Assembly (NCBI RefSeq): GCF_000515335.1
Contig: NZ_KI911563.1
Location: 1,752,056-1,816,055, forward strand
Direction of reading: 5' to 3'
Length of the DNA stretch: 64,000 bases
DNA from: Cohnella panacarvi Gsoil 349
Lineage (GTDB): Bacteria > Bacillota > Bacilli > Paenibacillales > Paenibacillaceae
A program made the translations under genes and the position numbers. This document shows positions 34,948-44,939 of this stretch, one piece after another (position 1 is the stretch's first letter; every line of letters begins with the position of its first letter). The notes beneath the pieces were generated by a model. That model saw nothing but the letters and a program-made list of their open reading frames with translations, did not search any database and was not told the DNA's origin.

Positions 34948-35514
34948 CTACCTCTCATAATAGCCACTGATTTCCGCCGTACCAAGAACGTGACCGCTCA
35001 CGAGTTCTTGAAACTTCTCATAAGGCAGATGGGCAGGTGGTTCCAACGAGTGAACATCCAAAGCATACACGATGGTTTTGTATTCATGATTTCCGGAGCC
35101 AATCGGCGGAGCAGGAGGATCGTACCCGCTTAAAGCCGATGAATTCAATAGCTCTTGACTCCCCTCCGGAAGCTTGTCGGTCCGGGAGGCGCCTTCCGGA
35201 ACGCGATGTACATCGGCAGGGATATTCATGACAGCCCAGTGAATCCAATGATTCGCGACAGGATGAAGATCTACGATCAGGATGGAGAACGATTTCGTTC
35301 CTTCGGGCACATTCTCCCAAGCCAGCGGAATACTATTGTCTGCGTTCGTATGCTTCTCGGGAATTTGTTCGCCGTTCTTGAACGCCTCTGAAGTAACGGT
35401 GAATGCGTTGTTGCCGCTGTCGGGCTTCGTTGAACCGCACCCGCCAATCGCAATGGCAATCGCGGCTAGGATGAAGATTAGGATGCGTTTGGGCATGTGT
35501 ATTGGTAAGTTCAT
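34948..35514 (-). CDS. YbhB/YbcL family (PEBP/Raf-kinase-inhibitor-like) lipoprotein
   Basis: The 188-residue product has a lipoprotein signal (ILAAIAIAIGGC) and then a PEBP domain: EKHTNADNSIPLAWENVPEG, HWIHWAVMNIPADVHRVPEG, and YKTIVYALDVHSLEPPA. The conserved His and Asp residues of the phosphate-like binding pocket are present. The bacterial members have no settled function. ATG 35514 follows AAAGGGGATA. A single gene. Confidence 0.88.
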   Translation of the reverse strand: MNLPIHMPKRILIFILAAIAIAIGGCGSTKPDSGNNAFTVTSEAFKNGEQIPEKHTNADNSIPLAWENVPEGTKSFSILIVDLHPVANHWIHWAVMNIPADVHRVPEGASRTDKLPEGSQELLNSSALSGYDPPAPPIGSGNHEYKTIVYALDVHSLEPPAHLPYEKFQELVSGHVLGTAEISGYYER

Positions 35515-35607
35515 ACATTATCCCCTTTCCTTATCGAAATTTACATTAACATACCATCACCCTGTCCGTCCGTATAGTACGAATCGGAAGGTTCGCAGAG
35601 CGCCGCC

Positions 35608-36057
35608 TTATTGATCTCGTCTAACTTCTTCAATCACCGCACTAACGCCTTCGTGTATCTGCTCCGGCCTAGCCCGCGATATGCCAATCCTCAGAAACTT
35701 CTCCCTTCGGAGATAATCCGAGAGATAGAACAGCTTCCCGCTCGCTACGAGAATCCCCCGCTCTCTCAGCCGATCCACGACCCGCTCCAGTTTGACGGTC
35801 CGCGGGACTTTGAACGGGATGAACACGCCCGATCGAACGTCGGCCACTTCTAGCAGTTCTGCATCATTGTACTTCCTGACGGCGTCGTGCAGGATCTCGA
35901 TCCGCGATTCATATTGCCGATAGATCTTCTCCCTGTGCCGCTCGTACATGCCGTTCTTGATATAGATATCGAGAGCGATAATTGCAAGGGACAGGGTTAA
36001 TTGCCGTGATGTATCGGTTGAAAGGCTCGATCCGTCAATCACCTTATATATCTCCAC
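35608..36057 (-). pseudogene. C-terminal fragment of a MocR-type (GntR/aminotransferase) regulator
   Basis: The 149 codons correspond to the last third of the aminotransferase domain of MocR-type regulators: DTSRQLTLSLAIIALDIYIK, NGMYERHREKIYRQYESRIE, VRSGVFIPFKVPRTVKLERV, and GKLFYLSDYLRREKFLRIGI before SRARPEQI. The GntR helix-turn-helix and the PLP lysine region are absent, and upstream sequence (36058-36140) does not continue the homology in one frame. No ribosome site precedes a start. I read this as a truncated relic. A short helix-only protein using this frame is possible but unlikely. Confidence 0.7.
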
Positions 36058-36156
36058 CTTTCTTAGACATCTCGAATTTCATAGCGCTTCCATTCGCCGT
36101 ACACTGAATTTGATAACGAAATCATAGCCTGCCGAAGCAAGGAGTTGGTATTTATC

Positions 36157-37206
36157 ATGAAAGCAGCGATTTATGAAGGGAACCAGACCATCCGGATCGG
36201 AGATTGCGTGCCAGTCGATCCTTCTCCGGACGAGGTGCGGATCGCGGTCGCATACGCGGGCATCTGCGGAACGGACCTGCATGTCTATCATGGCCGTATG
36301 GATCACCGTGTGACGATGCCGCACGTGATGGGACACGAGATGTCGGGCATCGTCGAAGCGGTCGGCGCCAGCGTCACTCACCTTTCCGTCGGAGATCGCG
36401 TGGTCGTCATGCCTCTGATTTCCTGCAACCAGTGTCCGGCTTGCCAAGAAGGACACGCACACATCTGCCAACGTCTGAAGTTCATCGGGATCGAAACGCC
36501 CGGTGGTTTTCAATCAAGCGTGACGGTTCCCGCCGATACGGTGCTGCCGATTCCGAGAGCGCTTTCTCTGCAGCTCGGCGCATTGATCGAACCTCTAGCC
36601 GTCGCCTGCCATGACGTTCGCATCGGCGGCGTACGGAGCGGAGAGCTCTCGGTGATCATAGGGGGAGGCCCGATTGGCGCACTAATCGCGCTCGTCGCTC
36701 GCGCGAATGGGTCGAAGGTTCTCGTTGCTGAGATCAATCCGTTCAGGCTCCAGCTGTTGGAGCAGATGGGGATCGATACGATCAATCCCCAAGAATCAGA
36801 TATCGCCGCACACGTGAACCACCTTACCGACGGGGCTGGATGCGATCTCGTATTCGAAGTGACGTCCTCTGCCGCCGGCGCCAGGTTGATGACACAGCTT
36901 CCCCGCACCCGGGGGAGAATCGTTGTGGTCGGCATCTTTAATGATCCTCCCCAAGTCGACCTTCACCGGATATTCTGGCGGGAATTGAAGCTCTTCGGGG
37001 CTCGCGTCTACGAGAGGGAAGATTTCGAACAGGCCATCGCGTGGGCGGCCTCCGGCAAGCTGCCGCTCGGCCATTTGGTTCGGGATATTTATCCGCTGGA
37101 GATGCTGCAAGAGGGCTTCCGGTTAATGGAGTCCAGCGGAGGCGTCATGAAGATCTTACTGAACTGTGCCGACGACGGTGCAAGTTCGTTCGCCAAGGAG
37201 GGATAA
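36157..37206 (+). CDS. zinc-dependent medium-chain alcohol/polyol dehydrogenase
   Basis: From ATG 36157 the product is 349 residues. It has the catalytic-zinc set GICGTDLH and GHEMSGIVEAVG, four structural-zinc cysteines in CNQCPACQEGHAHIC, and the NAD-binding VIIGGGPIGALIALVARANG. The group includes sorbitol, threonine and related dehydrogenases. The start has AAGGAG 12 bases upstream; a TTG at 36145 is too near the site. It is followed one base later by a large enzyme gene whose ribosome site lies in the dehydrogenase stop region, so they form an operon. A sugar or polyol substrate is likely from context. Confidence 0.9.
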   Translation: MKAAIYEGNQTIRIGDCVPVDPSPDEVRIAVAYAGICGTDLHVYHGRMDHRVTMPHVMGHEMSGIVEAVGASVTHLSVGDRVVVMPLISCNQCPACQEGHAHICQRLKFIGIETPGGFQSSVTVPADTVLPIPRALSLQLGALIEPLAVACHDVRIGGVRSGELSVIIGGGPIGALIALVARANGSKVLVAEINPFRLQLLEQMGIDTINPQESDIAAHVNHLTDGAGCDLVFEVTSSAAGARLMTQLPRTRGRIVVVGIFNDPPQVDLHRIFWRELKLFGARVYEREDFEQAIAWAASGKLPLGHLVRDIYPLEMLQEGFRLMESSGGVMKILLNCADDGASSFAKEG

Positions 37207-37207
37207 G

Positions 37208-39142
37208 ATGAATCCCCATCAATCAACGATCGCTTCCCTTTCGATCGATCGTCCTTACAATCCCCCCCACTGGGCCGTGCTTCAGCAACAGTTAATGTCG
37301 CTGTTGGACGAAGCAGCCGCGGAGTTCGTGGATCGGTATGTGCAGCCGGACGGGACCTTGCTCTGGAGAAGCGTCTGGCCTGGCATGGACGGCTCTGACG
37401 ACCCCTACGAAGGCTTCATGAACTTAGCTCTGTTGTATGTGCTGGGCGGACAACGAGAATTGTACGATCATGCACGCAAAGTATACGATGGCATCACTTG
37501 GCAATGGACGGAATACGGTCAGATCCATCGGGAGTTCGACGGCTACTACGACTGGATGCACCACGGTGAGGGCTGCTTGTTCCTCTACTTTCTCGGGTTG
37601 GCGGATCCTGGCAGCTTGAAGGATCGGCAACGGGCACGGCGGTTCGCCGGTTTCTACACGGGGGACGATCCGGAAGCGCAGAATTACGACCGAGTAAGAA
37701 AGCTGATTCGATCGCCGATCAACGGCAGCCGCGGCCCCCGCTTCGTCATGACCGAAGAGGACTGGATGACGCACCGGGGGATTCTGGACCAATATCTGGC
37801 TCCCTTCGAGGACCTGACCGGCGTCGATATCAACAGCGGCAAGTGTCCTTGGTCTGACGATCAGGTTTATCGGGAAATCATTGATAAGATGAACGCGCGG
37901 ATGGCGAAAGGAGACGTTCCGTTAAATCTGAACGCGACAAGCCTGATCGCTCATGCCTTTATGTTCAGCGGCGATGAATCGTTGGTACGATGGGTTATCG
38001 AATATGTAGGCGCATGGAAGGCACGGGCCGAGATGAACGGTGGTATTATGCCGGATAACGTGGGTCTGTCAGGCGAGATCGGCGAATACAACGATGGCAA
38101 GTGGTGGGGAGGTTACTATGGCTGGCGCTGGTCGCATGGTCTGTTTACGATCATCGAACCGTTGACCAATGCTTCCATGAATGCCGTGCTGATGACAGGA
38201 GACACGGACTGGCTTGACGTTGCGAGACAACAGTTGGATATCAACTGGGGGCTCCGCAAGCGAGTTCAAGGTACATGGGCGGTGCCGCACAAACACCTGG
38301 ACAGCGGTTGGACGGATTATAAACCGCCGAATCCCGCTTACCCTATCTATCTATGGACCGTTTCCATGGATTCGCAGGATGTCGAGCGCTACGAACGTCT
38401 GGAGACCGCCGCGTTTTACAGGGAAATCGAGATCCCGATCGTTTCCGGCCGCAACCCGCATACCGGCAAAGAGACCAAGCACTATATTGCGAACACCGTC
38501 CCCTGGTTCGAATACATCCGCGGCAACGATCCGGCATATCCGGAGAAAATCCTGAAAGCCAATTACGAGCTCGTCGAGAGGCAACTGAAAAAAATGAGAT
38601 CGGCGGAAGGCGACCCGGCTGGCTGGATCTCGGATGGATATAACCTTGACGACCTTTCCAGCATTCACAAGTGGCAGGAAATGTGCCCTGTCTATCCGGA
38701 AGGATTGCTCCAGTTGACCTTGGGCGCTCCGATGCATATTTCCCATGGGGGACTCCAGCATGCCAGAGTCCGCTACTACAACGCATTCGCCCAAAGACCA
38801 GGCTTGCCGCCTAAAGTCAGCGCCCTAGTGGAGCGGCTCATGGATGATTCCGTAACGTTAACTCTTGTGAATTTGGACACGACCGAGGCCAAAGACGTCG
38901 TCATCCAAGCCGGAGGCTTCGGGGAGCATCGGTTCACGAACGCGGAAGCCCGGGATGAACGCGGCGAATTGCTGCTTTCCTTACCGTTGGACAATAAATG
39001 GGTGCAAATCCGGCTTGGGAGTGCGGCCGGCGTAAGGCTGACATTGTCGATGGAACGCTATGTCAACCCACCCTCCTACGAAACGCCATGGTGCGCGGCG
39101 AAAAGCCCAACACCGTTGATTCAATCCAGAATAATCACATGA
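37208..39142 (+). CDS. uncharacterised 644-residue cytoplasmic enzyme, probable alpha/alpha-barrel carbohydrate-active protein
   Basis: The start ATG 37208 follows AAGGAGGGATAAG. There is no signal peptide. The first ~500 residues are helical and very rich in Trp, Tyr and Asp: HHGEGCLFLYFLGLADPGS, FVMTEEDWMTHRG, GEIGEYNDGKWWGGYYGWRW then SHG, and HISHGGLQHARVRYYNAFAQ. A C-terminal beta-sandwich-like part (about 550-630) follows. This layout is that of six-hairpin glycosidases and lyases, but I cannot assign a family. It is coupled to the dehydrogenase upstream and lies before a sugar importer and a lactonase, so action on a sugar, glycoside or uronide is a fair inference. Catalytic residues are unknown; Asp and Glu in DDPYEGF and GEIGEYNDG are candidates. 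Confidence 0.6.
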   Translation: MNPHQSTIASLSIDRPYNPPHWAVLQQQLMSLLDEAAAEFVDRYVQPDGTLLWRSVWPGMDGSDDPYEGFMNLALLYVLGGQRELYDHARKVYDGITWQWTEYGQIHREFDGYYDWMHHGEGCLFLYFLGLADPGSLKDRQRARRFAGFYTGDDPEAQNYDRVRKLIRSPINGSRGPRFVMTEEDWMTHRGILDQYLAPFEDLTGVDINSGKCPWSDDQVYREIIDKMNARMAKGDVPLNLNATSLIAHAFMFSGDESLVRWVIEYVGAWKARAEMNGGIMPDNVGLSGEIGEYNDGKWWGGYYGWRWSHGLFTIIEPLTNASMNAVLMTGDTDWLDVARQQLDINWGLRKRVQGTWAVPHKHLDSGWTDYKPPNPAYPIYLWTVSMDSQDVERYERLETAAFYREIEIPIVSGRNPHTGKETKHYIANTVPWFEYIRGNDPAYPEKILKANYELVERQLKKMRSAEGDPAGWISDGYNLDDLSSIHKWQEMCPVYPEGLLQLTLGAPMHISHGGLQHARVRYYNAFAQRPGLPPKVSALVERLMDDSVTLTLVNLDTTEAKDVVIQAGGFGEHRFTNAEARDERGELLLSLPLDNKWVQIRLGSAAGVRLTLSMERYVNPPSYETPWCAAKSPTPLIQSRIIT

Positions 39143-39170
39143 CAGAGCCGTAATATCAATCCATGCGCAT

Positions 39171-39209
39171 GGAGATGACGAATTCGTCCGGGATTCGTCA
39201 TCTCCTTTT
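39171..39209 (+). terminator. terminator after the dehydrogenase/enzyme operon
   Basis: GGAGATGACGAAT pairs with ATTCGTCATCTCC, followed by TTTTG. It separates this operon from the histidine kinase gene. Confidence 0.88.
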
Positions 39210-39313
39210 GTCGACAAAAAATATCAATCTACATATTTTTGTTTATTTGTAAAACTCATTTCCAGTAATATTGAAAGTGAGAATCGACAATTTTTTCGAC
39301 CGGGGGGTCCATC

Positions 39314-41068
39314 ATGTTTAAGCGCGGATTCAGTTTCAGGGGCAAGCTGATCTTCTCGTTCATCCTGATCTGTTTGCTTCCGGTCGTCGTCGTGCAGCTG
39401 ATCTCCTATTACATTTCGAGCGAGGCGATGAAAGATAAGATCAACATCCTCGTTCGCGCGAGTTTGTTGCAAACCTCCAAAAACCTGGATACCTCTCTGC
39501 TTGCGTATGAGGATATCGTGAGGCAAATCATTACGAACGACGATCTGGTCGAGACGATTAACGCCATTAACGAGAGTAATGATGCCATGGAAATCTCCAG
39601 GAGAAGACTCATCAATATCTTGTCCGGCTATGCCAATGCGAAAAATGGCATACGGAGCGTTACAATCTTCACCGAGAACGGAATGGTCATTAGTTATGAT
39701 CGGCAGACGGGATCGCCCTATTACTATAATCAATGGTCGAATGTTCAAGATCCAACGACATTGCCCCTCTATCAAGAAGCGCTGAGGCACACCGGCACGA
39801 TCATCAGTGAGCCCGAGAAAATCGACACCGTAAATAACAAGGAGCAGTTCGGCTTTCATCTCGCGAGAAAGATCATCGACTATACCCGATTGAGTCTTAA
39901 AGGCATCGGCGTCGTTACGATAACGGCCTATGAATCCGTACTGGCGGAAGCCATCAACCTGTCCGACGAGGGCACGCAGGCTCCCTCCCCCTTTCCTAAC
40001 CTTGCTTTCTTGGTAAATAGTAAGGGCATCATCGTCTCATCTCCTGATAAACAGATGATCGGGAAGCGAATCTCGGATGTTATCGGCGCCTCCATGATCA
40101 TCAACAAATATGTCAATCCAAAGAGCGGATGGGAAATTTATAATCTGATCGATCAACGCGAGCTGTTCAAAGAGATGTTCGCCATGAGACGATTGACCTT
40201 CTGGACAGGCGCGCTCGCAATTGCCGTCTCCAGCCTTCTTATCTTCGTGATCTCAGAACGATTGTCCGCCTCGATCCGCAATATTGTCCGCGCTATGAAG
40301 GTCGCCCAGAACGGGGTCCTGAACGTGCATGTAGAAAACCATCGTACCCGAGACGAGATTTCCCATATCGCGATCAGCTTCAACAAAATGATGACGCGAA
40401 TCAACGACCTGATGGCCGAAATTCTGAACGCGACGGAAAAACAAAAAAACGCGGAAATTCGCGCGCTCGAGGCGCAAATCAATCCGCATTTCCTGTATAA
40501 CACGCTGGACTCCATCAACTGGCTCGCCATTGAGAAAGAAGAGCATCAGATCAGCCATATGCTGAAAGGATTGGCGCAAATCCTGCGGTACAGCATCAAG
40601 GATAGCAACAAACTGGTCACCGTGGCAGAAGAGCTGGCGTGGGTGGACCGCTACATCTATCTGCAGCAATTCCGTTTCCGTTCTTCCTTTTCGTGTCAGG
40701 TTCAATGCGATGATGAGCTTCTCGCGTGCAGAATACCGAAATTGCTGATTCAGCCGATCATCGAGAACGCGATCTTGCATGGGTTTGCAGGGCGTAAACA
40801 GGGCGGACTGCTTCGGATCGCGATCGAACGCGCGAAGGAACGCATGCTCCGGATCGAGGTCCGGGATAACGGGAAAGGCATGAATGAGCATACAAGGTCA
40901 TCGATCTTCAACAATCCATCGGGAATAGGTCTATCGAACGTGATCGATCGGATTGAGATTTACTACAAACACCAAGCTAAGCTCGAACTCGACAGCAAGC
41001 CGGGCGTAGGGACCGCGGTACGACTGCTGATCCCGCTATCAACCGGAACCGAGGAGGAAGAAGGATGA
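39314..41068 (+). CDS. YesM-type sensor histidine kinase
   Basis: The 584-residue membrane protein has a transmembrane helix near residues 15-37, an extracellular Cache-type sensor (about 40-290), a second helix near 300, a HAMP segment, and a LytS/YesM kinase core with phospho-acceptor His in EAQINPHFLYNTLDSINWLA near residue 390. The ATP lid follows in IENAILHGFAGRKQGG and DNGKGMN. It should sense a sugar or sugar-derived signal and phosphorylate the YesN-type regulator encoded next. GGGGGG lies before the ATG; the stop overlaps the next start by four bases. Confidence 0.94.
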   Translation: MFKRGFSFRGKLIFSFILICLLPVVVVQLISYYISSEAMKDKINILVRASLLQTSKNLDTSLLAYEDIVRQIITNDDLVETINAINESNDAMEISRRRLINILSGYANAKNGIRSVTIFTENGMVISYDRQTGSPYYYNQWSNVQDPTTLPLYQEALRHTGTIISEPEKIDTVNNKEQFGFHLARKIIDYTRLSLKGIGVVTITAYESVLAEAINLSDEGTQAPSPFPNLAFLVNSKGIIVSSPDKQMIGKRISDVIGASMIINKYVNPKSGWEIYNLIDQRELFKEMFAMRRLTFWTGALAIAVSSLLIFVISERLSASIRNIVRAMKVAQNGVLNVHVENHRTRDEISHIAISFNKMMTRINDLMAEILNATEKQKNAEIRALEAQINPHFLYNTLDSINWLAIEKEEHQISHMLKGLAQILRYSIKDSNKLVTVAEELAWVDRYIYLQQFRFRSSFSCQVQCDDELLACRIPKLLIQPIIENAILHGFAGRKQGGLLRIAIERAKERMLRIEVRDNGKGMNEHTRSSIFNNPSGIGLSNVIDRIEIYYKHQAKLELDSKPGVGTAVRLLIPLSTGTEEEEG

Positions 41069-42600
41069 GAATCGCGGTCGTGGAAGACGAACAGAACACG
41101 CTCGAGGGAATTATCCGGCTGATCGCCAAATTGGATGATCGCTATCAGGTCGTCGGCAAGGCCGAGAACGGTCAAGACGGATATACCCTCATCCGAGAGC
41201 TTAGACCGGACTTGGTAATTACGGATATTATGATGCCGATCTTATCCGGGATCGACATGCTGAACCGGTTGCACGCCGAAGGCTGCCTGCACAAGGCGGT
41301 CGTGCTCACGGGGTATTCGGAATTCGAGTACGCTAAAAAGGCACTCCAGCTGGGAGTGAGGGACTATCTGGAGAAGCCGATTACAAGCGACGATCTGAAG
41401 GCGGTTCTAGAGAAAATCGATCACGAGCTCATATGCGAACGATTGGGAGGACTGCCCCACTTCCCGCCGGTCGCGCAGACCGAGCACCTGATTCGGCAAA
41501 CCGTTCTGCGCGAGGACCTTGACCCTGCCCTTCTCTCCTCTCATATGGTCCACGCTAACGGATTTCTGCCGGACAGGGCGGTACAATTGCTCCAGTTTTA
41601 TTCTAGGAACGACTTCATACAAATGGAACAAATCATCAAGGACAAGGAGCCGGCAATCCTGGTATCCGGTTCCAAATTCGTCTTTGCGCTGCCGTCAGAT
41701 CATTCCATTCATCTGCTCTTGCAGACGGAATCGGATGAGCTTGACCTCGATGGAATTGCAGTCCATATACTGAACAACGAGATGGCCAGGATACCTTCCG
41801 TAGTCGCGAGCCGGACCCAGATCGCGAATCTCTCGGGTTTGAAAAACGGGTTGTCCCAATTGAAGCGATTGAGACGTTGGTCCATCTCGAATATACAGTC
41901 TACAACGATGAATCAGGAAGCCGTATCTAAGGCGGGCATCCGGCAGCTTCAGTACCCTGAGCATCTTGATAACCGGATGGTGCTTGCCGTCGCGGCATCG
42001 AGCGAAGAGGAGATTCTTCGGGTATTAGCCGACTGGGTGGCGTTCCTATTGGAGAGATGTTATCCGCCGCATCAAATTATCGATGCGACGATACGCCTTG
42101 TTTCCGGTCTCCTCGGACAGTACGCGGCGAATCCGGATCATGATCTTGCCGTCTCCGATCAACCTGACTGGTTGCAGGCGATCCGAAATGCGCAGACCAA
42201 ATACGAATTCATCGAAGCGGTTAACCTCGGTGCCAGCAGCGTACGCACGATCAAGGTACAGCGCAATAAGGCGTATAGCCTCGCCGTGTTGAAAGCGCTT
42301 CAATTGATTCACGCCGGCTACCAAGAAGGAATTCACCTGGAGGAAATCGCGGACAGGCTGCATATTACGCCCGAGTACTTAAGTTCACTGTTCACGAAGG
42401 AAGTAGGTCAAACCTACTCGTCCTATATGAAAGAATACCGGATTCAGAAGGCGAAAGAACTGTTGAGTCGATCCGGAATGAAAACGTTCGAAATCGCCCA
42501 GTCGGTCGGATACCCGGACGCGAAATATTTCTCGCGCGTCTTTCGGGAAGCATCGGGACTTTCACCGGGTGAATACCGTCGATTACATCCGGGGAAATGA
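41065..42600 (+). CDS. YesN-type response regulator with AraC DNA-binding domain
   Basis: The 511-residue product has a receiver domain (1-120) with DLVITDIMMP (Asp near 53 accepts phosphate) and KPITSDDLKA, a long middle region (about 130-390) of unknown fold, and a C-terminal AraC helix-turn-helix pair: GIHLEEIADRLHITPEYLSS, LFTKEVGQTYSSYMKEYRIQ then KAKELLSRSG, and VGYPDAKYFSRVFREASGLS. It presumably activates the ABC importer genes that start 115 bases downstream. Confidence 0.94.
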   Translation: MRIAVVEDEQNTLEGIIRLIAKLDDRYQVVGKAENGQDGYTLIRELRPDLVITDIMMPILSGIDMLNRLHAEGCLHKAVVLTGYSEFEYAKKALQLGVRDYLEKPITSDDLKAVLEKIDHELICERLGGLPHFPPVAQTEHLIRQTVLREDLDPALLSSHMVHANGFLPDRAVQLLQFYSRNDFIQMEQIIKDKEPAILVSGSKFVFALPSDHSIHLLLQTESDELDLDGIAVHILNNEMARIPSVVASRTQIANLSGLKNGLSQLKRLRRWSISNIQSTTMNQEAVSKAGIRQLQYPEHLDNRMVLAVAASSEEEILRVLADWVAFLLERCYPPHQIIDATIRLVSGLLGQYAANPDHDLAVSDQPDWLQAIRNAQTKYEFIEAVNLGASSVRTIKVQRNKAYSLAVLKALQLIHAGYQEGIHLEEIADRLHITPEYLSSLFTKEVGQTYSSYMKEYRIQKAKELLSRSGMKTFEIAQSVGYPDAKYFSRVFREASGLSPGEYRRLHPGK

Positions 42601-42647
42601 TTCAATTCACATTATTATTGTCCACCATTATTAGTTATTTCAAATTT

Positions 42648-42661
42648 TCGAAACGCTTTCA
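42648..42661. promoter_or_regulatory. candidate cre box before the sugar ABC importer
   Basis: TCGAAACGCTTTCA keeps the full AAACGCTTTCA half-plus-centre of the CcpA consensus (12 of 14 positions). It lies 54 bases before the binding-protein start codon, between regulator and transporter. Confidence 0.45.
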
Positions 42662-42714
42662 TCAGCCTACAATTAAACATGTAAGCAATCATTAATAACG
42701 AGGGGGATAACGCA

Positions 42715-43989
42715 ATGAGAAGATTCAGGCTTTGGACTTTAGCTGCAACATTGGTTTTTGCAATCGCTCTCACGGGTTGCGGGAATAACAGCTCCGAGAA
42801 TACTTCCAAGGAATCCGACAATGCGAGCGCAACGCAAGTGGAAAAAGCTGCGGTCGAGAAGAAAAAGCTGACGCTATGGTTCTATTTTGAAGGCAAGGAA
42901 CGATTCGACAAGCTCAAAACGTTAACCGACGGTTTTACCGCGCAAAATCCGAATGTGGAAATAGAGCCGGTGTACGTTCCTTTTGCGGACCTTAAGAAGC
43001 GGCTGTCAGTCGGACTTGCCGCCGAGGATCTTCCCGATCTCGTCATTATCGACAATCCCGATCATGCGGCATACGCAGCAATGGGTTTGTTCGCGGATAT
43101 CACGGATGAAGTCAGCACTTGGACGGATAAAGATCAGTTTTACGAAGGGCCTTGGAGTTCTACAATATATGACGGCAAGCAATACGGCGTACCGCTCGGC
43201 AGCAACAACCTTGCGCTCTACTATAACGAGCAGATGCTCGCCGATGCAGGAGTGACGCCTCCTCAGACTTGGGACGAGTTGCGGGAAGCCGCCAAGAAAT
43301 TAACGAAGAACGGGGTTACCGGTCTCGGCATCAGCGCGCCTGCGAATGAGGAAGGAACCTTCCAGTTCCTGCCTTGGTTGCTATCGGCAGGCGCGAATTA
43401 TGACCAACTCGGGTCGCCAGAAGGGATTAAGGCGTTCAGCGTACTGGCGGATCTGATCAAAGACGGTTCCATGAGCAAAGAAATCATCAACTGGACGCAA
43501 TCGGACGTGTTGAAACAATTTTCTACAGGCAAAGTCGCCATGATGGTCAATGGACCTTGGCAGCTTCCTGAACTGGCATCGACGGTACCGGACCTGAAAT
43601 TCGGACTTACTTTCGTTCCGAAGGACAAAGCGTTCTCCTCTGTGCTTGGCGGAGAGAACCTGGGCGTCGTGAAGGGCGATCATGTGAAGGAAGCCACGGC
43701 TTTTGTGAAATACGTGGTATCGCCAGAGGTCATCAAGCCTTTCCTGCAAAGCTTCGGATATTTCCCGCCTCGCAAAGACGTTGCAGCGGATCCATACTGG
43801 ACGGAGAATCCGCAACTCAAGGTTTTTGCCGAGAATATGGAATACGCCATGCCACGGGGTCCGCACCCCAAATGGCCTGAAATTTCCAACGTTATCTCGC
43901 AGGCGATGTCCAAAGCGTTCACCTTGCATAGCACGCCGGAGGAAGCCGCGAAGGATGCGCAAAGTAAAATCGACGCCATACTGAAATAG
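42715..43989 (+). CDS. sugar ABC transporter substrate-binding lipoprotein
   Basis: The 424-residue product has a lipoprotein signal (LVFAIALTGC), a Ser/Asn-rich linker, and the family-1 binding fold: KLTLWFYFEGKERFDKLK, DLPDLVIIDNPDHAAYAAMG, YGVPLGSNNLALYYNEQML, GKVAMMVNGPWQLPEL. It is a typical oligosaccharide-binding protein of the MalE group. A hairpin after the gene likely keeps it expressed above the permeases. Specificity is unknown. Confidence 0.94.
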   Translation: MRRFRLWTLAATLVFAIALTGCGNNSSENTSKESDNASATQVEKAAVEKKKLTLWFYFEGKERFDKLKTLTDGFTAQNPNVEIEPVYVPFADLKKRLSVGLAAEDLPDLVIIDNPDHAAYAAMGLFADITDEVSTWTDKDQFYEGPWSSTIYDGKQYGVPLGSNNLALYYNEQMLADAGVTPPQTWDELREAAKKLTKNGVTGLGISAPANEEGTFQFLPWLLSAGANYDQLGSPEGIKAFSVLADLIKDGSMSKEIINWTQSDVLKQFSTGKVAMMVNGPWQLPELASTVPDLKFGLTFVPKDKAFSSVLGGENLGVVKGDHVKEATAFVKYVVSPEVIKPFLQSFGYFPPRKDVAADPYWTENPQLKVFAENMEYAMPRGPHPKWPEISNVISQAMSKAFTLHSTPEEAAKDAQSKIDAILK

Positions 43990-43997
43990 GACACAGA

Positions 43998-44035
43998 CGG
44001 AGTACATGATGCACGTCGTCATGTACTCCGATTTT
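43998..44035 (+). terminator. intercistronic hairpin between binding protein and permeases
   Basis: CGGAGTACATGA pairs with TCATGTACTCCG, followed by ATTTTC. Such partial terminators commonly raise binding-protein mRNA over permease mRNA. Confidence 0.7.
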
Positions 44036-44054
44036 CATCTAGGAGGTGGCCTTT

Positions 44055-44939
44055 ATGGGCAAATCGAAAGAAAGGATTGCGGGTTATCTCTTCGTCCTTC
44101 CGGCTCTGATATATATGCTATTTTTTGTTGGTTATCCCGTTATCGACAATATCCGGTTAAGTCTCATCGACGTCAATGTCATGAATTTCTCGTCTGGCGA
44201 TCATCCGTTCGTAGGCTTAGAAAATTATAAAATCCTGCAGCGGGAAGGAATTCTGGCCACCACATTAACCAATACGATCGTCTATACGATCGGATGCATC
44301 ATTATCCAGTTTATTTGCGGACTCGGCTTCGCGATGCTATTCTCGATCCCCTTTCGGATGGCAGCAAGGCTGCGTGGCCTCGTCATGATCAGTTGGCTAT
44401 TGCCGGCGACGATCACGGCGATGGTGTTCAAATACATGTTCAGTGCCGATGGCATCGTGAATGAACTGCTTATGCAGGTTGGATTGATTCCGGATCCGAT
44501 CAAATGGCTCGTTGAACCCGTCACGGCCATGCTGGTCCTAGTCGTGGCGAACACGTGGATTGGCATTCCCTTCAATATGATTTTGATTACGTCCGGGCTG
44601 ACGACGATCCCCAAAGATCTATATGAAAGCGCGGCGATTGACGGAGCGAACACAATGAAGCGGTTTTTCAAGATCACGCTCCCGCTGCTCAAGCCTACGA
44701 TCCTATCGCTACTGGTTCTTGGCTTCATTTATACGTTCCGCGTCTTCGATCTTGTATTAATTACGACGCATGGCGGTCCGGTTGATGCAACGCAAATGAT
44801 GTCGACATACGCTTATAAGCTCTCGTTCGATGAATTTAAATACAGTCAGGGCGCTGCGCTATCGAATGTCATGCTTCTTGTACTTCTGGTTGTCGGTTTC
44901 GTCTATATGCGCCTGGTGAACAGGGAGGAGAAAGCATGA
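44055..44939 (+). CDS. sugar ABC transporter permease, MalF-type
   Basis: From ATG 44055 (AGGAGG eight bases upstream) the product has 294 residues, six helices and the coupling EAA loop ESAAIDGANTMKRFFKITLP. The earlier GTG at 44046 is too close to the ribosome site. It pairs with the MalG-type permease encoded next, overlapping it by four bases. No ATPase gene is present; as in many Paenibacillaceae, a shared MsmX/UgpC ATPase elsewhere probably powers it. Confidence 0.93.
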   Translation: MGKSKERIAGYLFVLPALIYMLFFVGYPVIDNIRLSLIDVNVMNFSSGDHPFVGLENYKILQREGILATTLTNTIVYTIGCIIIQFICGLGFAMLFSIPFRMAARLRGLVMISWLLPATITAMVFKYMFSADGIVNELLMQVGLIPDPIKWLVEPVTAMLVLVVANTWIGIPFNMILITSGLTTIPKDLYESAAIDGANTMKRFFKITLPLLKPTILSLLVLGFIYTFRVFDLVLITTHGGPVDATQMMSTYAYKLSFDEFKYSQGAALSNVMLLVLLVVGFVYMRLVNREEKA

